From Paracentrotus lividus (taxonomy: Eukaryota; Echinodermata; Echinoidea; Camarodonta; Echinidae): DNA of 64,000 nucleotides. The DNA lies in assembly GCA_940671915.1 (NCBI GenBank), contig CALNVZ010002418.1:45500-109499 (forward strand). The letters run 5' to 3'. Numbering within the stretch: position 1 is the first letter of the stretch; each line of letters begins with the position of its first letter. The notes below the pieces were generated by a model, which saw only the letters and a list, made by a program, of their open reading frames with translations, made no database searches and was not told the origin of the DNA. Shown here in pieces: positions 1-12,972 of the stretch. Position numbers and translations under genes: made by a program.

Positions 1-2590
1 AGTAGCCGACTAATTTTGAAAATGAGGCATTAACCCCGGTGAGAATACTGGGAAGTACTTAGTTAATCAACAAATTGGGTCCGGTCCAAAAATGTTACCT
101 TTTCGATGAAGAGCGCGAGATTCAGCGGTTGCCGAAGAATAGTGTTACAAACCTTTCATATTCATTAAGTTTATCAAACCATCGTGAATTGTTGAAGACG
201 AGATCATTATGCATCTCAGGTTTTACTTATCGAAGTACCTGTCCCCTGATGCACGCTGGATCGGTGCCCTGATTAATCGTATAGAAATGTTTGTTTGTTT
301 TTGTAATCGTTGAATAGTGAAATATCTGCGGCTATCCATTATCCATTGTTACCTTACACGGTGTCTTATTGTGAAAGTATATCAGGCACAAGAAAGAAAC
401 CGAAAGAAGAGTGAGAAAATTATTGGATTTTTGAATGTCAGAATATGCATTTAGACTGCAAAATACTGTAATAAAGTCATAAACTGTTTTAGTATTAACG
501 AAGTTGTAATAGATAGATTTATCATGTTTATATCACATAATATATATATGTTTATATTTTCTTGATATCATAATATTGAGGGTGGATGATTACACCATCC
601 ACCCCCCCCCCATCTAAAATTTATTAGGGGGGATGCATCCCCCCATCCCCCCCCCCACATCGTGACACCCATGATAATGATTAATATATATATAATATAA
701 TATATATAATATATATATATATGATATGAAATTATATATTATATATTAGGTATATCAGTGTGTTGTATGCTGTTACTGTGGGTGGTGTGTTGTGAGTCAG
801 AAGAGACGCCAAAAGTCAACGTGAGAAGCATAACAGATAACTGTATTAAGCTATGCTCTGAATGAAAATGTATGTGCAGGGAGTGATTAAGAGAGACAAA
901 TTCGGGTCTAAATAATGTGTACGAGGCTTTACGCGCTTGTGCGCGTGTGGCTTGTGGTTTTCAGTACAGTACGTAAGTCATTACAATGGTGCGATGTGTG
1001 TGTACAGTACATGATTTCAGTCTTTCCAAATTTGTTTCAGTTCACCCAGCCACTTCACACCCAAGTGAGTTTTAGAGATTGTCGTATCTAGTGCATGCAT
1101 GTAGGAAAGTCAATAGACAGAAAGGTTTCCTGCAAGAACAACTGTTCCAATCATGGAAGGCGATGATTAAATGTAATACCTGTCATATAAAGAACCCCTT
1201 CTCAATACTATTATCTGATGTTTATTTACCCAAGTGTCAGCGAAAAAATATGTATTTTTTTTTTTAAATCTCTTGTTGCGCTGGGATCAGGACAGCCAAT
1301 TGTGCATTGACCCCCCCCCCCACAGGTGTTTTTTGTTTGTAAATTCTAAATCATTGGATTTTGTTAGTTGTTACGTTACCTGATGGAATCACGTATTGCC
1401 ATTATCCTTATGATTTCCAATTTTTTAAGGTCATGAATCTATTCGTTGGTGAGGGACAGATAGTGGAGAAAGAGAGGACACAATTCATTGACCACCTTTA
1501 CTGGAGACCTGGGCAATTGGTTCTATCGGCGTGGAATGCAAAACTGCGATGATGTGGTGTGATGTTTGTAGCGACGATTCCCCTAATCCGTCCGTTCTGG
1601 TACCCAGTTTTGAGAGTTTCAATTGTCACACTAAGGGACCAATACTGACTCTTCTGTTCTTTATGTTAGCTGCCAAAACGACCCCAGTACATCAACCGGG
1701 CAGGGGTGCGCTGATCATTTGATGTTGATGGCGCGGAGAGGAGAAGTTAGAATTACTGATAATTGTGTGACTTTCATGATAGGGAATGGAGACCCAAATA
1801 GCTTGAGAGACTGATTCGTTTGATGCCAGAATTTTTCACTTACGCTGGATTCATATTTGCCCGTAAAACTCAGTAATTTAAACCAGATTCTGATGTTATT
1901 TCAGAGCCAGATGCATTAAATTGGGTGCCATATTATTATAGCATTACAGCCATTGATCGTTCACTTCTGTGGAAGAGAGAACGCCACCAATCTACTACGC
2001 CCCCGAACTAGAATACACATTGAATGGAGACTAAAAGGCAAGATGCTCTAGTTTGAAGCCCCAGATAAACACCGTCATGCTATGTACGTTTCTTAAATAA
2101 CCTTGACGTCGACTCCGAACTGGTGTCACGTGATCGATGGCTTCGATCCCAGGACCGTGAACCGGTATAAGCTGTACACACTGGTGATCAAACCATTCCT
2201 TGCTGATTTGTTGTCTGAGTATCGTATGACTATTGTCTTCGCCGCGACACATAGACAACGAATGGGTTCTTTCGTGTTAAATGTTACTGCAAGGCTCGAA
2301 ACCCTGTAGTATTATCCCGTAACGACAGCAAAACAAGCAACTTCAATAATAATATAGGTTTCACCTTGTCAATTTTTTGCAATTAATGCATTAATTATAG
2401 AAAGAGCGAACTATCGGTCAATTGTTATCAACTGTAGATTTTTATTGCGATCATATTTCGGACAATAAGTGAACTTGTAAGAAATGTCAAATTAATCGGA
2501 ACATATTTAAATCTTACCACGGAAAAACATTCTTATAGTCATCAGTATCTACATAATAAATGATAGTAAAACTAATATACAGATAATATT
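1..2590. other. No gene recognised; non-coding sequence with low-complexity tracts
   Basis: I see no exon, RNA gene or recognisable mobile element here. Short open frames at 1361-1552 and 2103-2309 match no domain I know and lack convincing splice context. Poly-C tracts occur at about 601-655 and 1310-1321 and a TA-rich microsatellite at about 685-750. The stretch could be upstream sequence or an intron of the CUB/discoidin gene. Confidence 0.4.
595..750. repeat. Poly-C/poly-G tracts followed by TA microsatellite
   Basis: Runs of C and G surround the inverted motif GGGGGGATGCATCCCCCC at about 627-644, followed by an AT/TA simple repeat. The same style of C-run recurs at many repeat ends in this window, so this may be a degraded MITE end. 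Confidence 0.5.
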
Positions 2591-2599
2591 AGTAAATAG

Positions 2600-3300
2600 G
2601 CTAAATTTGGGTAGTAGTGGGACAGTGGAGTAAGTGGGACCTTTGAGGATTGCATATTGCATATTGATTAAGACCTGCTTAGTGAGGAATATTCTTACCG
2701 TGAAATATAATATACATCTACAACACAAATGCTATGCCTGTTGGGAGAAACTTGACAGTTAATCGGGAAAATAATCGTTAAGAGAATCTGTAACATCTCA
2801 CGTTTAAAAAAAAAAAAAAAAAAACTATTCTGCCACATATAGCTAAATTTTGAAATACACCCGATGAATACTTGCTTTGTGTTTCCCATGATCCCTTTTG
2901 TTTTAGGGGAACGTGCATTGATAACTTTGCTCACAAATGAAATTTAAAAATAGGAAAAATATAAACATGAAAGTAAGATTGAAACAACTTAGCAATTGTT
3001 TTAACTAACTGTCCCACTTAGCCCGACATGCTTCGGGTTTAAAGTGGAACGCGCCAATTTCAATGCATATTAAGTATAAATAAAAGTTCGATATGATAGA
3101 CTTCACTCCCACTGTCAAGATCACTGCATGTTTGACCCGCATTTGAGGCCGGGGTTGAAGTGAACAATGGAGTAATAATATATTATTGGCCACTTGACCT
3201 ACCTTCATTGGAGGAATTTTTTACCAAAACAGTTTCTAAAACCAGTTTCATCTAAATAACTATAAATGAGATATATGATTGCTTTAAAAGTTTGTTTTTA
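2600..3300 (+). repeat. Dispersed repeat, copy A (GTGGGAC-type)
   Basis: The block carries several copies of a TAAGTGGGAC/GTCCCACTTA motif. Its part at 3165-3300 (ACAATGGAGTAATAA, CTACCTTCATTGG, CATCTAAATAACT, GATTGCTTTA in order) aligns in the same orientation with 12340-12470. It is a non-coding interspersed repeat of unknown class with uncertain ends. Confidence 0.55.
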
Positions 3301-3559
3301 TGAATAGTGCTTAATGAGTGCCCTCACACTAGTGAGCGAATTGGTGACGTGGTCTCAGCGTTCACGATTTTTCTCGGAAATTGACTGATTTCAAATATAC
3401 GCTCAAGAACACTCCATTTTCCCTCCCAAAATGGATTTTAATGAGCTCTAAACGACTGAGAACGCGAATAAAATTGCGCCAGGGTAACATGATCTGTGCG
3501 CATGCTTAGCGTCCACCTAACGTTGCTAGCGTATGGTAGTCTAAGGGAGCCAGCTACAC

Positions 3560-3830
3560 AATTTATTACCCCATTTTCCCTAAAAGATTTGACCCTAAAT
3601 GTATGTAGTCAGATACAACGATCAGAGGAAATCGATGGTCAGCTGCTGCGACAGGGGGACTCGCCCCCAGACCCACTCAAAAACCGTTTTGGACATTATT
3701 TACCCCATCTCCCCTGACCAAAATTTGTCGTGGGAAGAGTATGAATGTACATTTGCAAATAAATACACCTTAGCTGACAAAAATATGGGGGAAGTGCATG
3801 AACTGACGAGCTTCAAAGACCCCCGTCCCA
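3560..3830 (+). repeat. Dispersed repeat, forward copy of a pair with 7215-7480
   Basis: The reverse complement of this stretch matches 7215-7480 over about 250 bp. Shared blocks, read on the - strand here, include TGTACATT, CTTCCCAC, ATGGGGTAAATAA, GTTTTTGAGTGG and CGATTTCCTC. The 92-codon frame at 3599-3877 lies inside the repeat and is not a gene. Confidence 0.65.
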
Positions 3831-3879
3831 TTACTGCTGCAATAACGCTCAGGAGCGAAGTGTGCTCCGTTGTATAATA

Positions 3880-6800
3880 GTTTGCATGATAATCTCTGAA
3901 TATAAAACAATCGGTAATCGCTGTTTTTTTTATAAGTTCAATTTTCATACTTATTTGTATTGCCAGATTATTTGATGACCTGCCTATTAATGCGATTTGA
4001 TCCCTTTATATTATTTTAGTTTGTTTTAAGGGGGAAATTCCATCAAGCTGAGGTCCTTGTGACATTCATCAGCCGATTGAAAATAATAGGAAGTTAATTA
4101 ATTTTTGGATTAATACGAATTAATCTTGCAATGCAAATGAAATGTCTGGAGATAAACTCGATAGCCAGAAATGTGGCATATAGACTAGGACATATAGGGC
4201 GGCTATCCTATACAATCTAAGCTTTAACCCACCCCCCCGCTCACACATCTTTTGCAAGAACCGAAAAATCATATATAATATACCAATCAAAATCGCCAGC
4301 TCACGTTATATGGTGCAATTTAGTGTTACTTTACAATTATGATAAGTATATCGTTAAGAGGAAGAATGAGAAGAATCATGGACAAAAATATGATCAAAAG
4401 AATGGAGAGTGTGTAAGACAGAAAGAGATATAAAAATAGGTATGCAGGGTAATAGGGCCAGCAGGTCTAATATGGGACACCTGAGAAGCAAACATTCAGT
4501 GACCCCGACGTGACCTGACCGGTGTTGAGCACCCATATGATGTTGTTTATATGAACTTGTTATGACGAAAATTACGTCATAGAGACGCTATCTGATGCCG
4601 AAAATTTCTCTGAGAAAATTGCTGAAAACCAACAAGGTGGGTAAAACTTGACGGCTACGTTTTTTATAACCTGAATGTAAAATTTGATATTTCACAATTA
4701 GTGATGTGGAAGAGTGTCTGAGGGAGGTAACCTCAATGTTTTGTATATTTAGTAAGCATATAGTTTAATGTTTATATACTAGCGTGACAGCGTGCAATTT
4801 CGTTTAGTGAAGGGTGCAAATTCGGCATTGATGCTTGCCTGCACAGGAGCAACGTTAGTGCAGTAAACTGGACATCCAAAAATGGCGAAGAATATTCTCT
4901 ACTTAGTATGGGATGAGCGCATCAATCTTTTTGCTACGATTTCCCTTGGTATATCACAGTATAAAATAATAAAATAACTATCTGTTGGCCTATATGACTT
5001 GTATAATGAAAATATTTAAAAAATCATGTAAAAAAGAAATAACTATACAAAAATACCTAACAATGATAATATAGTCAAAAGATTACTGAAGGGTCTATTA
5101 AATTTCAAATATATCTTAACATGTATATGATTTTCTACATTTAAACAAATTCCAGACACGGTTAGAGTCATTGGTAGTTTTTTAAAACATACCATTAATA
5201 CCATTGCAATATTCACCTGCAAGCAGGCAATATGGGCACTTTGGTAATGACGTCAACATTTGAATGTATTGCAGACCAGGGAGTTGTAGAATAATTGTTT
5301 TCTTCACAATAGAAAGTTAGAGCCAAGTAGTTATTTGATTCATATATCAAAGATTAGACTGTGTGTCAGTTTCGTAATTTATGCCAATCAGGCAATATAG
5401 CTTAGGTGGATCCAATTACCCTGCATACCCTATATGATATTGATGCATGTAAAGATGAATTAACTTGAAGCAATGGGAAAAAATCTCTGAATTAGTTACC
5501 AAAAATACTAACTTCATATATTGTTTTATATGCCATTTCCATTATTTCAGGAGGTCACTTTCTGTGGAAAGCATTGGGAGGGAGGAGGGGGAGCAACCCA
5601 GATGGGGGTATTTGTACAATTCTGAGTGTTCATTATATTAATTCGATGACATAATAATTGTTTTTTAAAGATCATATTACTCTTCATTGTATTTCTTATT
5701 TCCCTGCTTACAAACCCCTTCTCCTTCACTGTCCGCTTTCTCTCATCTTTTGTTCGTGATTTCCTTATTTCACATTCTTCGTACGGTAGGACTATACACT
5801 CAGTTTCTTCTATTCAAACGATTTGTAATATGAAACATGAATCAAGTCTGGAATATTTCTGACTAACTGTCTATTACTTTTTCTCCTCTTTTGTTAAATA
5901 ATTGGAACTACTGACTGTACTTTGTAGAAATAAATAAATAATGAAAAATATCAGTGGTCAATGTGGCTATTGATATTGGCATTTTCCCCGTGAATATAAA
6001 ATTAAAAAAAAGTAATTGTTCCCATTGATAAATTTGATATCACTTTTCACTTTGAAAACTACTTGATAATGTACGACAGTTGCACTAATAGTATCAACAC
6101 GTTGGAAGTTGGATGCCAAAAATTTTTTTTAAAATTACTACTAAAGTTTACATCTACATGACATGATATTCTTGTTGGATTAATTTTACCCAGATACTGC
6201 TAATAACACAAGTGTGAATTACGATCTAAACCCTCGAAAATATATGTAGGGGGCTTACTTTCAATCCCTGGATTGTCCTGTGTTTGATTCAATACTAAAC
6301 AAATAAGAATTAAGCCGATGCGGCTTAATATACATTAATGCCAACAATAGTATTGCATGACCGATCCAGGCACAGGCCAGCAATTAATCATCTAATTGAA
6401 AACCCACTAGTTTGAATATTTCAACTACGCCCCTATCATTCCAATTTCTGGACTGCGCCCCTTCCCCTGTCTGATACTAACAAATGCAGTGCCCTCCCCT
6501 GATTTCCTAACCGGATCCGTGGTTATCTGTAGTTTTCAATTGTGTTAAAATAAATATATAAGCTAAATAACACATGCCGAGTCTGGCACGCGAGTGTAAA
6601 GGTAATGAACAATTAGCATGTATAAATCAAACTTTGATTACACATTACGCAAAGCCTTCTTTGGAGCTAAATTATCTATATTACGATACTAATTATGTTG
6701 TATTACGACATTATTATTTTTGGAGATGAATGTTAAGCCAAAGTGTGCAGGCGTGTGTAAGGGGGGGTTCTACTAGCAATGTCGTGATCTTGCAAGATAG

Positions 6801-7200
6801 CCTATTAGGCGCATTAATATCTTATAGAAATTAACATGTGGTATTCGAAACCTTCGTTTGCTCGAAAAAGAGTTTTGTTTAATAAAAAACATAAGAAAAA
6901 ATGGAGTTGCAACATGACCTATTACATTTTTTAGCCCAACACGTTATTCAATGATCTCTGTTATTCGGAAAAACTCCCTTAAAATATAAATAAACATAAA
7001 TTAGAGATCAAGCCTACTTGAGACGGGCAGTCACCTATAATCTTACAAATAAGTCTAATATATTAGATCATTCAGCAGAGAACAGAGGATTGCTATGTGA
7101 ATTTTATATATACCATGTTATACAAGAGAATCAGCACACCGTATAACGTGTGGGCCATACGACTACGTCGCATGCGCGAAGTATGAGGGAGGCGTCTTTT
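3880..7200. other. Gene-free stretch with no recognised elements
   Basis: AT-rich non-coding sequence. I see no conserved coding block, RNA gene, long inverted repeat or clear transposon end. A weak, old repeat with C-rich patches may lie around 6230-6530. Confidence 0.4.
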
Positions 7201-7214
7201 GAGCTGTCAGTTCT

Positions 7215-7480
7215 GCACTTTCCCCCACTATTTTTCTGTCAAGACTATAAATTTTTGCAATGTACATTTCATACTACTTCCCACTGACAAATATGGGATC
7301 CCATGGGGAAAGCATGGGGTAAATAAATTATCCCAAAAACGGGTTTTTGAGTGGTTGGGCCCGGTCCCCCACTGTCGCACAGCTGCCCAACGATTTCCTC
7401 GATCTTTTGTCACTAAACTACATCACTTCCATCGGGTCAAACCTTATAGGAAAATTGGGTTAACAAAAATTTGTAGCTGG
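7215..7480 (-). repeat. Dispersed repeat, inverted copy of 3560-3830
   Basis: This is the opposite-strand partner of the repeat at 3560-3830, with point differences and small indels. The 112-codon frame at 7199-7537 runs through it and is an artefact of the repeat. Confidence 0.65.
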
Positions 7481-7499
7481 CTCCAAGCTAAGGCATCGA

Positions 7500-10410
7500 A
7501 CGGGATGCCAACTGTCTACGTGTTTAGACGTGTTTAAAATGAACGTTGCAGGGGAAACGCCAAACGACATGTGCGTTATGACAAGTTAACTGACTGCCCG
7601 ACGATTCGTGAATTTAATTGCATTTTGCGCGTTTAATTCGGAATGTAGGAGCGCGGTACTGGTCGTGTTCGAATAATCGCGTTGTGCCGGAATTGGCAAA
7701 CGTAGGAAAGCGGTTTGCTTTCGTTGGTATATGCAAAAGAAACCGCAGAAAAGAACGCTGAGGTCCATTTTGTTCTTGAACAATCATTTCAAAATTTTTA
7801 TGGCGTGTAACAGTCGTTCTTATAAAGACGCTTTGAAGCGCGGCTATCGCATACTTGATCCTTGTTTAGCGCTTGGATAAGGCAGGCGTGAACGTTCCTT
7901 TCATAGTCCGAAGTGCGTCCAAACCAACGCCAGAACTGTGTTTATATGTTTTTTGACCAATAATTTCTCAGTCACCAAATGGGGAGCGTATGTTTAATCT
8001 TACGCAATATCCTCTATGTCACCAAAATGGGCAGGGCCGCTTTGTGTTATCGATAATTATTAAAGCTTATGTCTAGCTTTTCTAGGGTGCCTCTAGTTTT
8101 ACCCTCCTGTTAAGTGCTACTTTTACATGTAAAGTAACGTATTCGGTTAATGAAAATTATAACTATTTCTCGACAAAAACATGTAATGTTAGTTTCTGTT
8201 GAAATACCAAGGTATAAACGATATGCTAAACACTTAGTTAAATTGTAAACAAATATTTGTGATTTTATATTTATTATCCATTGTGAGCAATTTATTACCA
8301 TTAAAGAATACAAAGTTCAAAAACACCAGGGCAGAATGTTACACTGATATTCATAGCGTTGGAATACTATATTATTTTTTTATTAGGCCTCATTATTGTT
8401 TATTTATATTAATATTTATATTATTATTACTGATTGTTTATTTGTTTATTTCTATTTTTGTGCTCTTAGGCCACTAATCATTTTGCTCCAGCTAAAATCT
8501 TTCTTGAATGTGTTTGTCCCTCTAAACTCTTCCGAGAACCCTGGCCAGTGGGCGGATCCAGCACGGGGCGCAGGAGACCCGCCACCCCTTCTCATGATTT
8601 AAAAAAAAAAATGATTTGACCTGTATATGTTAAAATTGGAAAAATTTGCCTGCACCTATTTTTGTTCCTCAAATTTTCTCTCTCTGGTTTTACCATAACA
8701 GGAGATATTATATTTATATTCTTTACTCAGTCACACTTTTTTATTCAACCCCTCACTTAGACAAGAAGCCATTGTTTTAAAACCTAGATTAAGACCAATC
8801 AACCCTACACCTCAAAACGTTTCATGGTAGATAGCACCGAGGGGGCTCTTGGTAAGCGCCAAAAAAAGTTGCCCAGAATGGTTATTGTGTGTGGAATGAA
8901 AGTACTTTTTTTTAATTATCAATACCCTCGATGGGTTAGGAAAATCCTATATAAAAAAAAAATAATAAAAATAAACATCAAAATTATTTATGTGCTGGAT
9001 CAATAAAAAAAAAACCCAACTTTTTATACCAACAGTGTAGTTAAAAATGTAATGTTTGTATACTCAAGAAAAAATTACCAATTTTATAACACCCTGAATT
9101 ATTGTATTGAGTGTAGCATGTACTGCAAAGAGTATGACCCCTTTAACGTCTTGGGTTTGAGAATTAAAAAAAGTCATTATTATAATCTATCATGAAACAA
9201 GCCGTCCATTTTATTTGGTTTCATCTGATTTTTAAAAAAAAGCGCAAGCTCATTTTTTACACCATCATTTATTTGAATAAATTAAGTGCTCAAAAAAAAA
9301 ACAAAAAAAAAAAAAAAAAAATCAGTGATTACATGAGGGCGGTATTAACACCTGCGGTCATCAAGGGAAAAAACAGAAACAAAAGGAAAGCAAACTGCTT
9401 TATGCAGTTATCAGCAAATGCCACTGACTGTTCAAACACTGTTTAACATGCCAATAGCATGAATACTTCATTCATGACATAAACAATTTTGTTGCCCATA
9501 AATTAGAGATAAACAAAGCTTTCCCCACAAAACCTTCCATCCGCCCCCCCCCCCCCAAAAAAAAGGTAAAAGATGTATTGCCACAATGTTATGTTTCCAA
9601 AACGACTTTGTGTCTATATTTGATAAAACTTTTTTGAGTTTCAATTCTCAATTTCTCATAATGTCTTTTTAGTGTCTTTTTCCTATTTTCATCTTCACAG
9701 TCTCTCTCCCATTATATTAATTCATTCGTACTTCTTTCTCCCCTCTTCCCTTTCTCTCTCTCTCTCTCTCTCTTCTCGTCGTTTCTTGTTGCCTGTTTTC
9801 ATTCTCTTTTTACCTCTCTTTCCTTTTGTCTACCAGTTCTCCCTATCTGGTTTCTTTTCCGTTTCCCTTTATGTCTTTCCAGTGCGTCCAAGGCTTCTGG
9901 TTGTATACCATTCACTAATACATCATAATATTTTTTTCTTAACACAAAATATAAGGTTATGATTTCTATAAATTACATAAATACCACTGACGAAAATCTT
10001 TCTAAAATACTTCATGCATGATATGAGTATTACTAAAATAGTTACATTATGTATTCACCTTTAACCTGTATCACTGCTCGTGTTTATAAGGGCTTTTAAT
10101 GTTAACTAAACTATAACCAGGCATAGATGAGGCGACTTCTGAAAGGCGCTCGCTAGCCTTCAAGTATTATGATATATAACATCATATATATAGCTAATTT
10201 CCAAATGAAATAAAGATAAGAGACCACACGTTATTATTGAATTACTTTGATTATCCCATTAATCTTTCTCTGACGTAATAGGAAGATTTAATATCAATTA
10301 TTCCATTTTCTTTTTGTAAGGAGGAGGAAAAAAATCGAATGCATTCAAAGATACTTGATTAAAAACATGACAAGAACTGAGTAAATAAACCCATAATTAA
10401 AAAAAAAAAA
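7500..10410. other. Gene-free stretch with simple repeats
   Basis: No exon seen. It holds a fragment at 8545-8590 of the common GGCGGATCCAG/poly-C repeat type, poly-A tracts at about 8600 and 9292-9320, a C-run at about 9545, and a TC microsatellite at about 9743-9775 that generates a false Ser/Leu-rich frame. Confidence 0.4.
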
Positions 10411-10414
10411 CTTC

Positions 10415-11830
10415 CCGGATAGATTAGACGCGTTTGGACGACCACGAGAACGACGGCGACGAATAGAGACGACAAGGGAAACGAACATCCAACCGCGCTA
10501 AACGTTCACACATGCTAATGCCCAGCGCATACAAACCTATTGATAGTTGCGTTTTACGCTCTAGAAAACCGCTCAAAACTGTGAAACGTGTAATAAATAT
10601 AGAATTTATCTCCAGCGTAACATTTGCTGTCAGACAGACGATTAATTTGCGTATGGCTTCAAACGAGTACGCAACGTTTTCGAACGGTACGACACCAAAA
10701 TTCCAGAACGCTGGTCAACGTTGCTCAGACCAGCCCGTAGTGTGAGGCCACCTTCTATACCCCTCGTACACGTGAGGCTCGTTCCTACTACGTCCTTTGC
10801 AAATTTTGCCGAACGGGCATAGGTCTGTGAGTAAACTGATTGTGACCGTAGTAAATACTTCTTACGATCTGTTTACGAACTTCATTGGACTAGCTCGGTC
10901 GGATTCCAAAAAAGGTTCAAAAAATCGGGCGCCCATCATCGTCCTGAAAATTACGGGAGCAGGTGGCCAACGCTACCTGAAACGAGAGTGACGTACTACA
11001 AAACGAAATTGCCGCTACTTAAAATCGTTCTAAAAGCATGTGCGAAGGAGCGTCATACCCTAACGAGCCATTGCTATATATAATTATTCAAGTCTAAAAT
11101 TAAATGTAAGTGACAACGTCCTTAACGGGTAGGAACTTACTCTGAACGAGAAGGACGTACCGAACATACGTTTCAATTTTAAACAGAAACGGCATGTCAT
11201 ATATTCCCGTCCACACTGAGCTAGTTCTCACTTGCGTTCTAGGCAGTCTGAGTGAACGGGCTCAATCTCTGTTTACAAACGGACTGAACGTAGTTCGCAG
11301 ACCTTTAGAATCTAAGTACAGACCGTTTACAATTGTTTACGAACCTTGGCGAACGGGCCCGGAACGGACGAGAACGGAAAGGGCATTCCGGATTTTTTGA
11401 ACATGTTCAAAAAAAATCGTACTGGCTTCAAGTTCAAAATTAAAACGTAGTGACAACGTTCCTTAAACGTTAGGACTTACTCTGAACGAGAGGACGTACC
11501 TACGAACTGTGGTACCTAACTCTTATTATGCTTGCGCATCAGGCACTTAGGCTGACCGTTTGGACGTGCTCGAAACGAACGGTTATCAGAGTGAACGAGG
11601 CACGTTTCTCGTTCTGAACTGTGTACAACGTATTGCGGACGCGAATAAAGCGGAATTGACCCAACGAGAACTATTATATGAACTTGCCTTAGCATCGTAT
11701 TCAAGAAAATTATTTCAAAGTTATACAGTTCAACCCGACCCAAAGCCCGTTCAGCATTTTTTTTTAAAACGGGCAAAAACGGGCAAGAACGTTATAGAAC
11801 GACCTCAGTGTGACGGCCCCCTTAGGTAAA
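10415..11830. repeat. AACG-rich repeat block with internal duplication
   Basis: Composition changes abruptly: GAACG/AACGG/AACGAG words recur dozens of times and the stretch is richer in CpG than its surroundings. A block holding GTGACAACG, CTTACTCTGAACGAG and GACGTACC occurs at about 11108-11165 and again at 11450-11508, about 342 bp apart. CAGTGTGACGGCC near 11805 and GTAGTGTGAGGCC near 10736 resemble each other. It looks like a non-autonomous element with internal repeats. Class unknown, and the frames inside carry no known domain. Confidence 0.5.
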
Positions 11831-12525
11831 TATTCAAGTGTCCCACTGGTTTTATTAAACAAGGCACTGATACTGTTGAATTATGCAGACTTTAAAACTT
11901 TAGTTTTTGTAAAGTTGTAATATGGGAAAGAAATAATTTTTTTTAAAGTTTGTATTTTTTTATTTTTTTAATACTATATTTTGTTTTTACTTTCATACAA
12001 AACGGGGGTAAAGGACGAAGGAAATGCTTGCTTTGTTTACAGAATCACAGATTTTAAAAGTGCTCTTGAGCTTTGATATGTTGGAAAAAACTTCTTTCTC
12101 ATCACTTAAAATGTGTACAGGAAAAAAGAATAATAATGAGTCGTGACAATGTTTGAGAAAATAGTTTAGCAATCAGTTCTTATGATATCTGGAATATCAT
12201 TTCTAAGATTCTTAGAAATTATATTCCAGATGTATAAACAGTGTTTATGAAGACAGAGATCTTTGTTTCTCACTTTTAAACCACATTTTATTCCATGTTT
12301 TATGCAGTCCCACTTACCCCAATTTGATGGGGTAAGTGGGACAATGGAGTGGTAATGATTAACTGCCACCTTAACCTTCATTTGGTGGAAATTGTAAGCA
12401 ATACATTTATAAAACGTTTATATCTAAATAAACTTTAAAATGAGGTATGTGATTGCTTTATTGAGTATCTTATTTGTGTGTTATGCTTACGTAAATACTT
12501 AAGTGTCCCACTAACCCCAATTTAC
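11826..12525 (+). repeat. Dispersed repeat, copy B (GTGGGAC-type)
   Basis: The block is bounded by similar words: TATTCAAGTGTCCCACT at about 11830 and CTTAAGTGTCCCACT at about 12498. It contains a short hairpin around 12309-12342 (CCCACTTACCCC / GGGGTAAGTGGG) and aligns with copy A near 3165-3300. An AAT microsatellite follows at about 12528-12560. Confidence 0.5.
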
Positions 12526-12527
12526 CC

Positions 12528-12561
<34 letters not shown>

Positions 12562-12768
12562 TATGCTTATATTACTAATAATGATGATTAAGGACAACAG
12601 CAACGACAATGATAAAAATAATGATAATTACGACAACAATGACGAAAGCGAAAACGACAACGGCAACAGTTACGACAACCAGATCAAGCAGGCTTGATAA
12701 ATTGGTACATTCCTTCCGTTTAGATTGTAAACATTTTAAATACCAACAAAAACCGTTTTGTTCCACAG

Positions 12769-12972
12769 ATGCTTTGGCACCGACCTATGTATCAGCTGGA
12801 GAAACAGTTTATCTGACGTCACCTAACTATCCAGGTCTGCATTTAAGCCAAGTGCAAAGGATCTGGCTTGTTAGCGCTCCGAAAGGGTACATTATCAGCT
12901 TCAGGTTTCTAGATCTACATCTGCCAAATGCTAATACATGGATTTATGTCGGCAACGGTACCAACTATTTCA
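12769..12972 (+). CDS. Exon: N-terminal half of a CUB domain (extracellular mosaic protein)
   Basis: The exon encodes 68 residues in phase 1-1. Seen: acceptor TTCCACAG ending at 12768, donor GTATGT at 12973, and a reading with TSPNYPG, then IWLVSAPKGYIISFRFLDL and IYVGNG. This is the CUB pattern: S-P-N-Y-P, an aromatic residue plus two strands, A-P-x-G, and an I-x-F-x-D-type strand before a V-G-x-G turn. CUB domains are about 110-residue extracellular beta-sandwiches in secreted or membrane proteins that bind protein partners. Only the first half is here, and the expected partner exon with the S-D/G-F strands was not found before the next CUB exon at 24869. No cysteines are present, unlike many CUB domains. 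The frame remains open upstream of the acceptor, but the AC-rich microsatellite-like sequence there argues against coding. The strand and frame agree with the downstream exons. Confidence 0.78.

Noticed and set aside
2103..2309. 68-codon frame considered as a possible extracellular-domain exon
   Set aside because: A hint of beta-strand pattern but no recognisable motif and no matching acceptor/donor phases.
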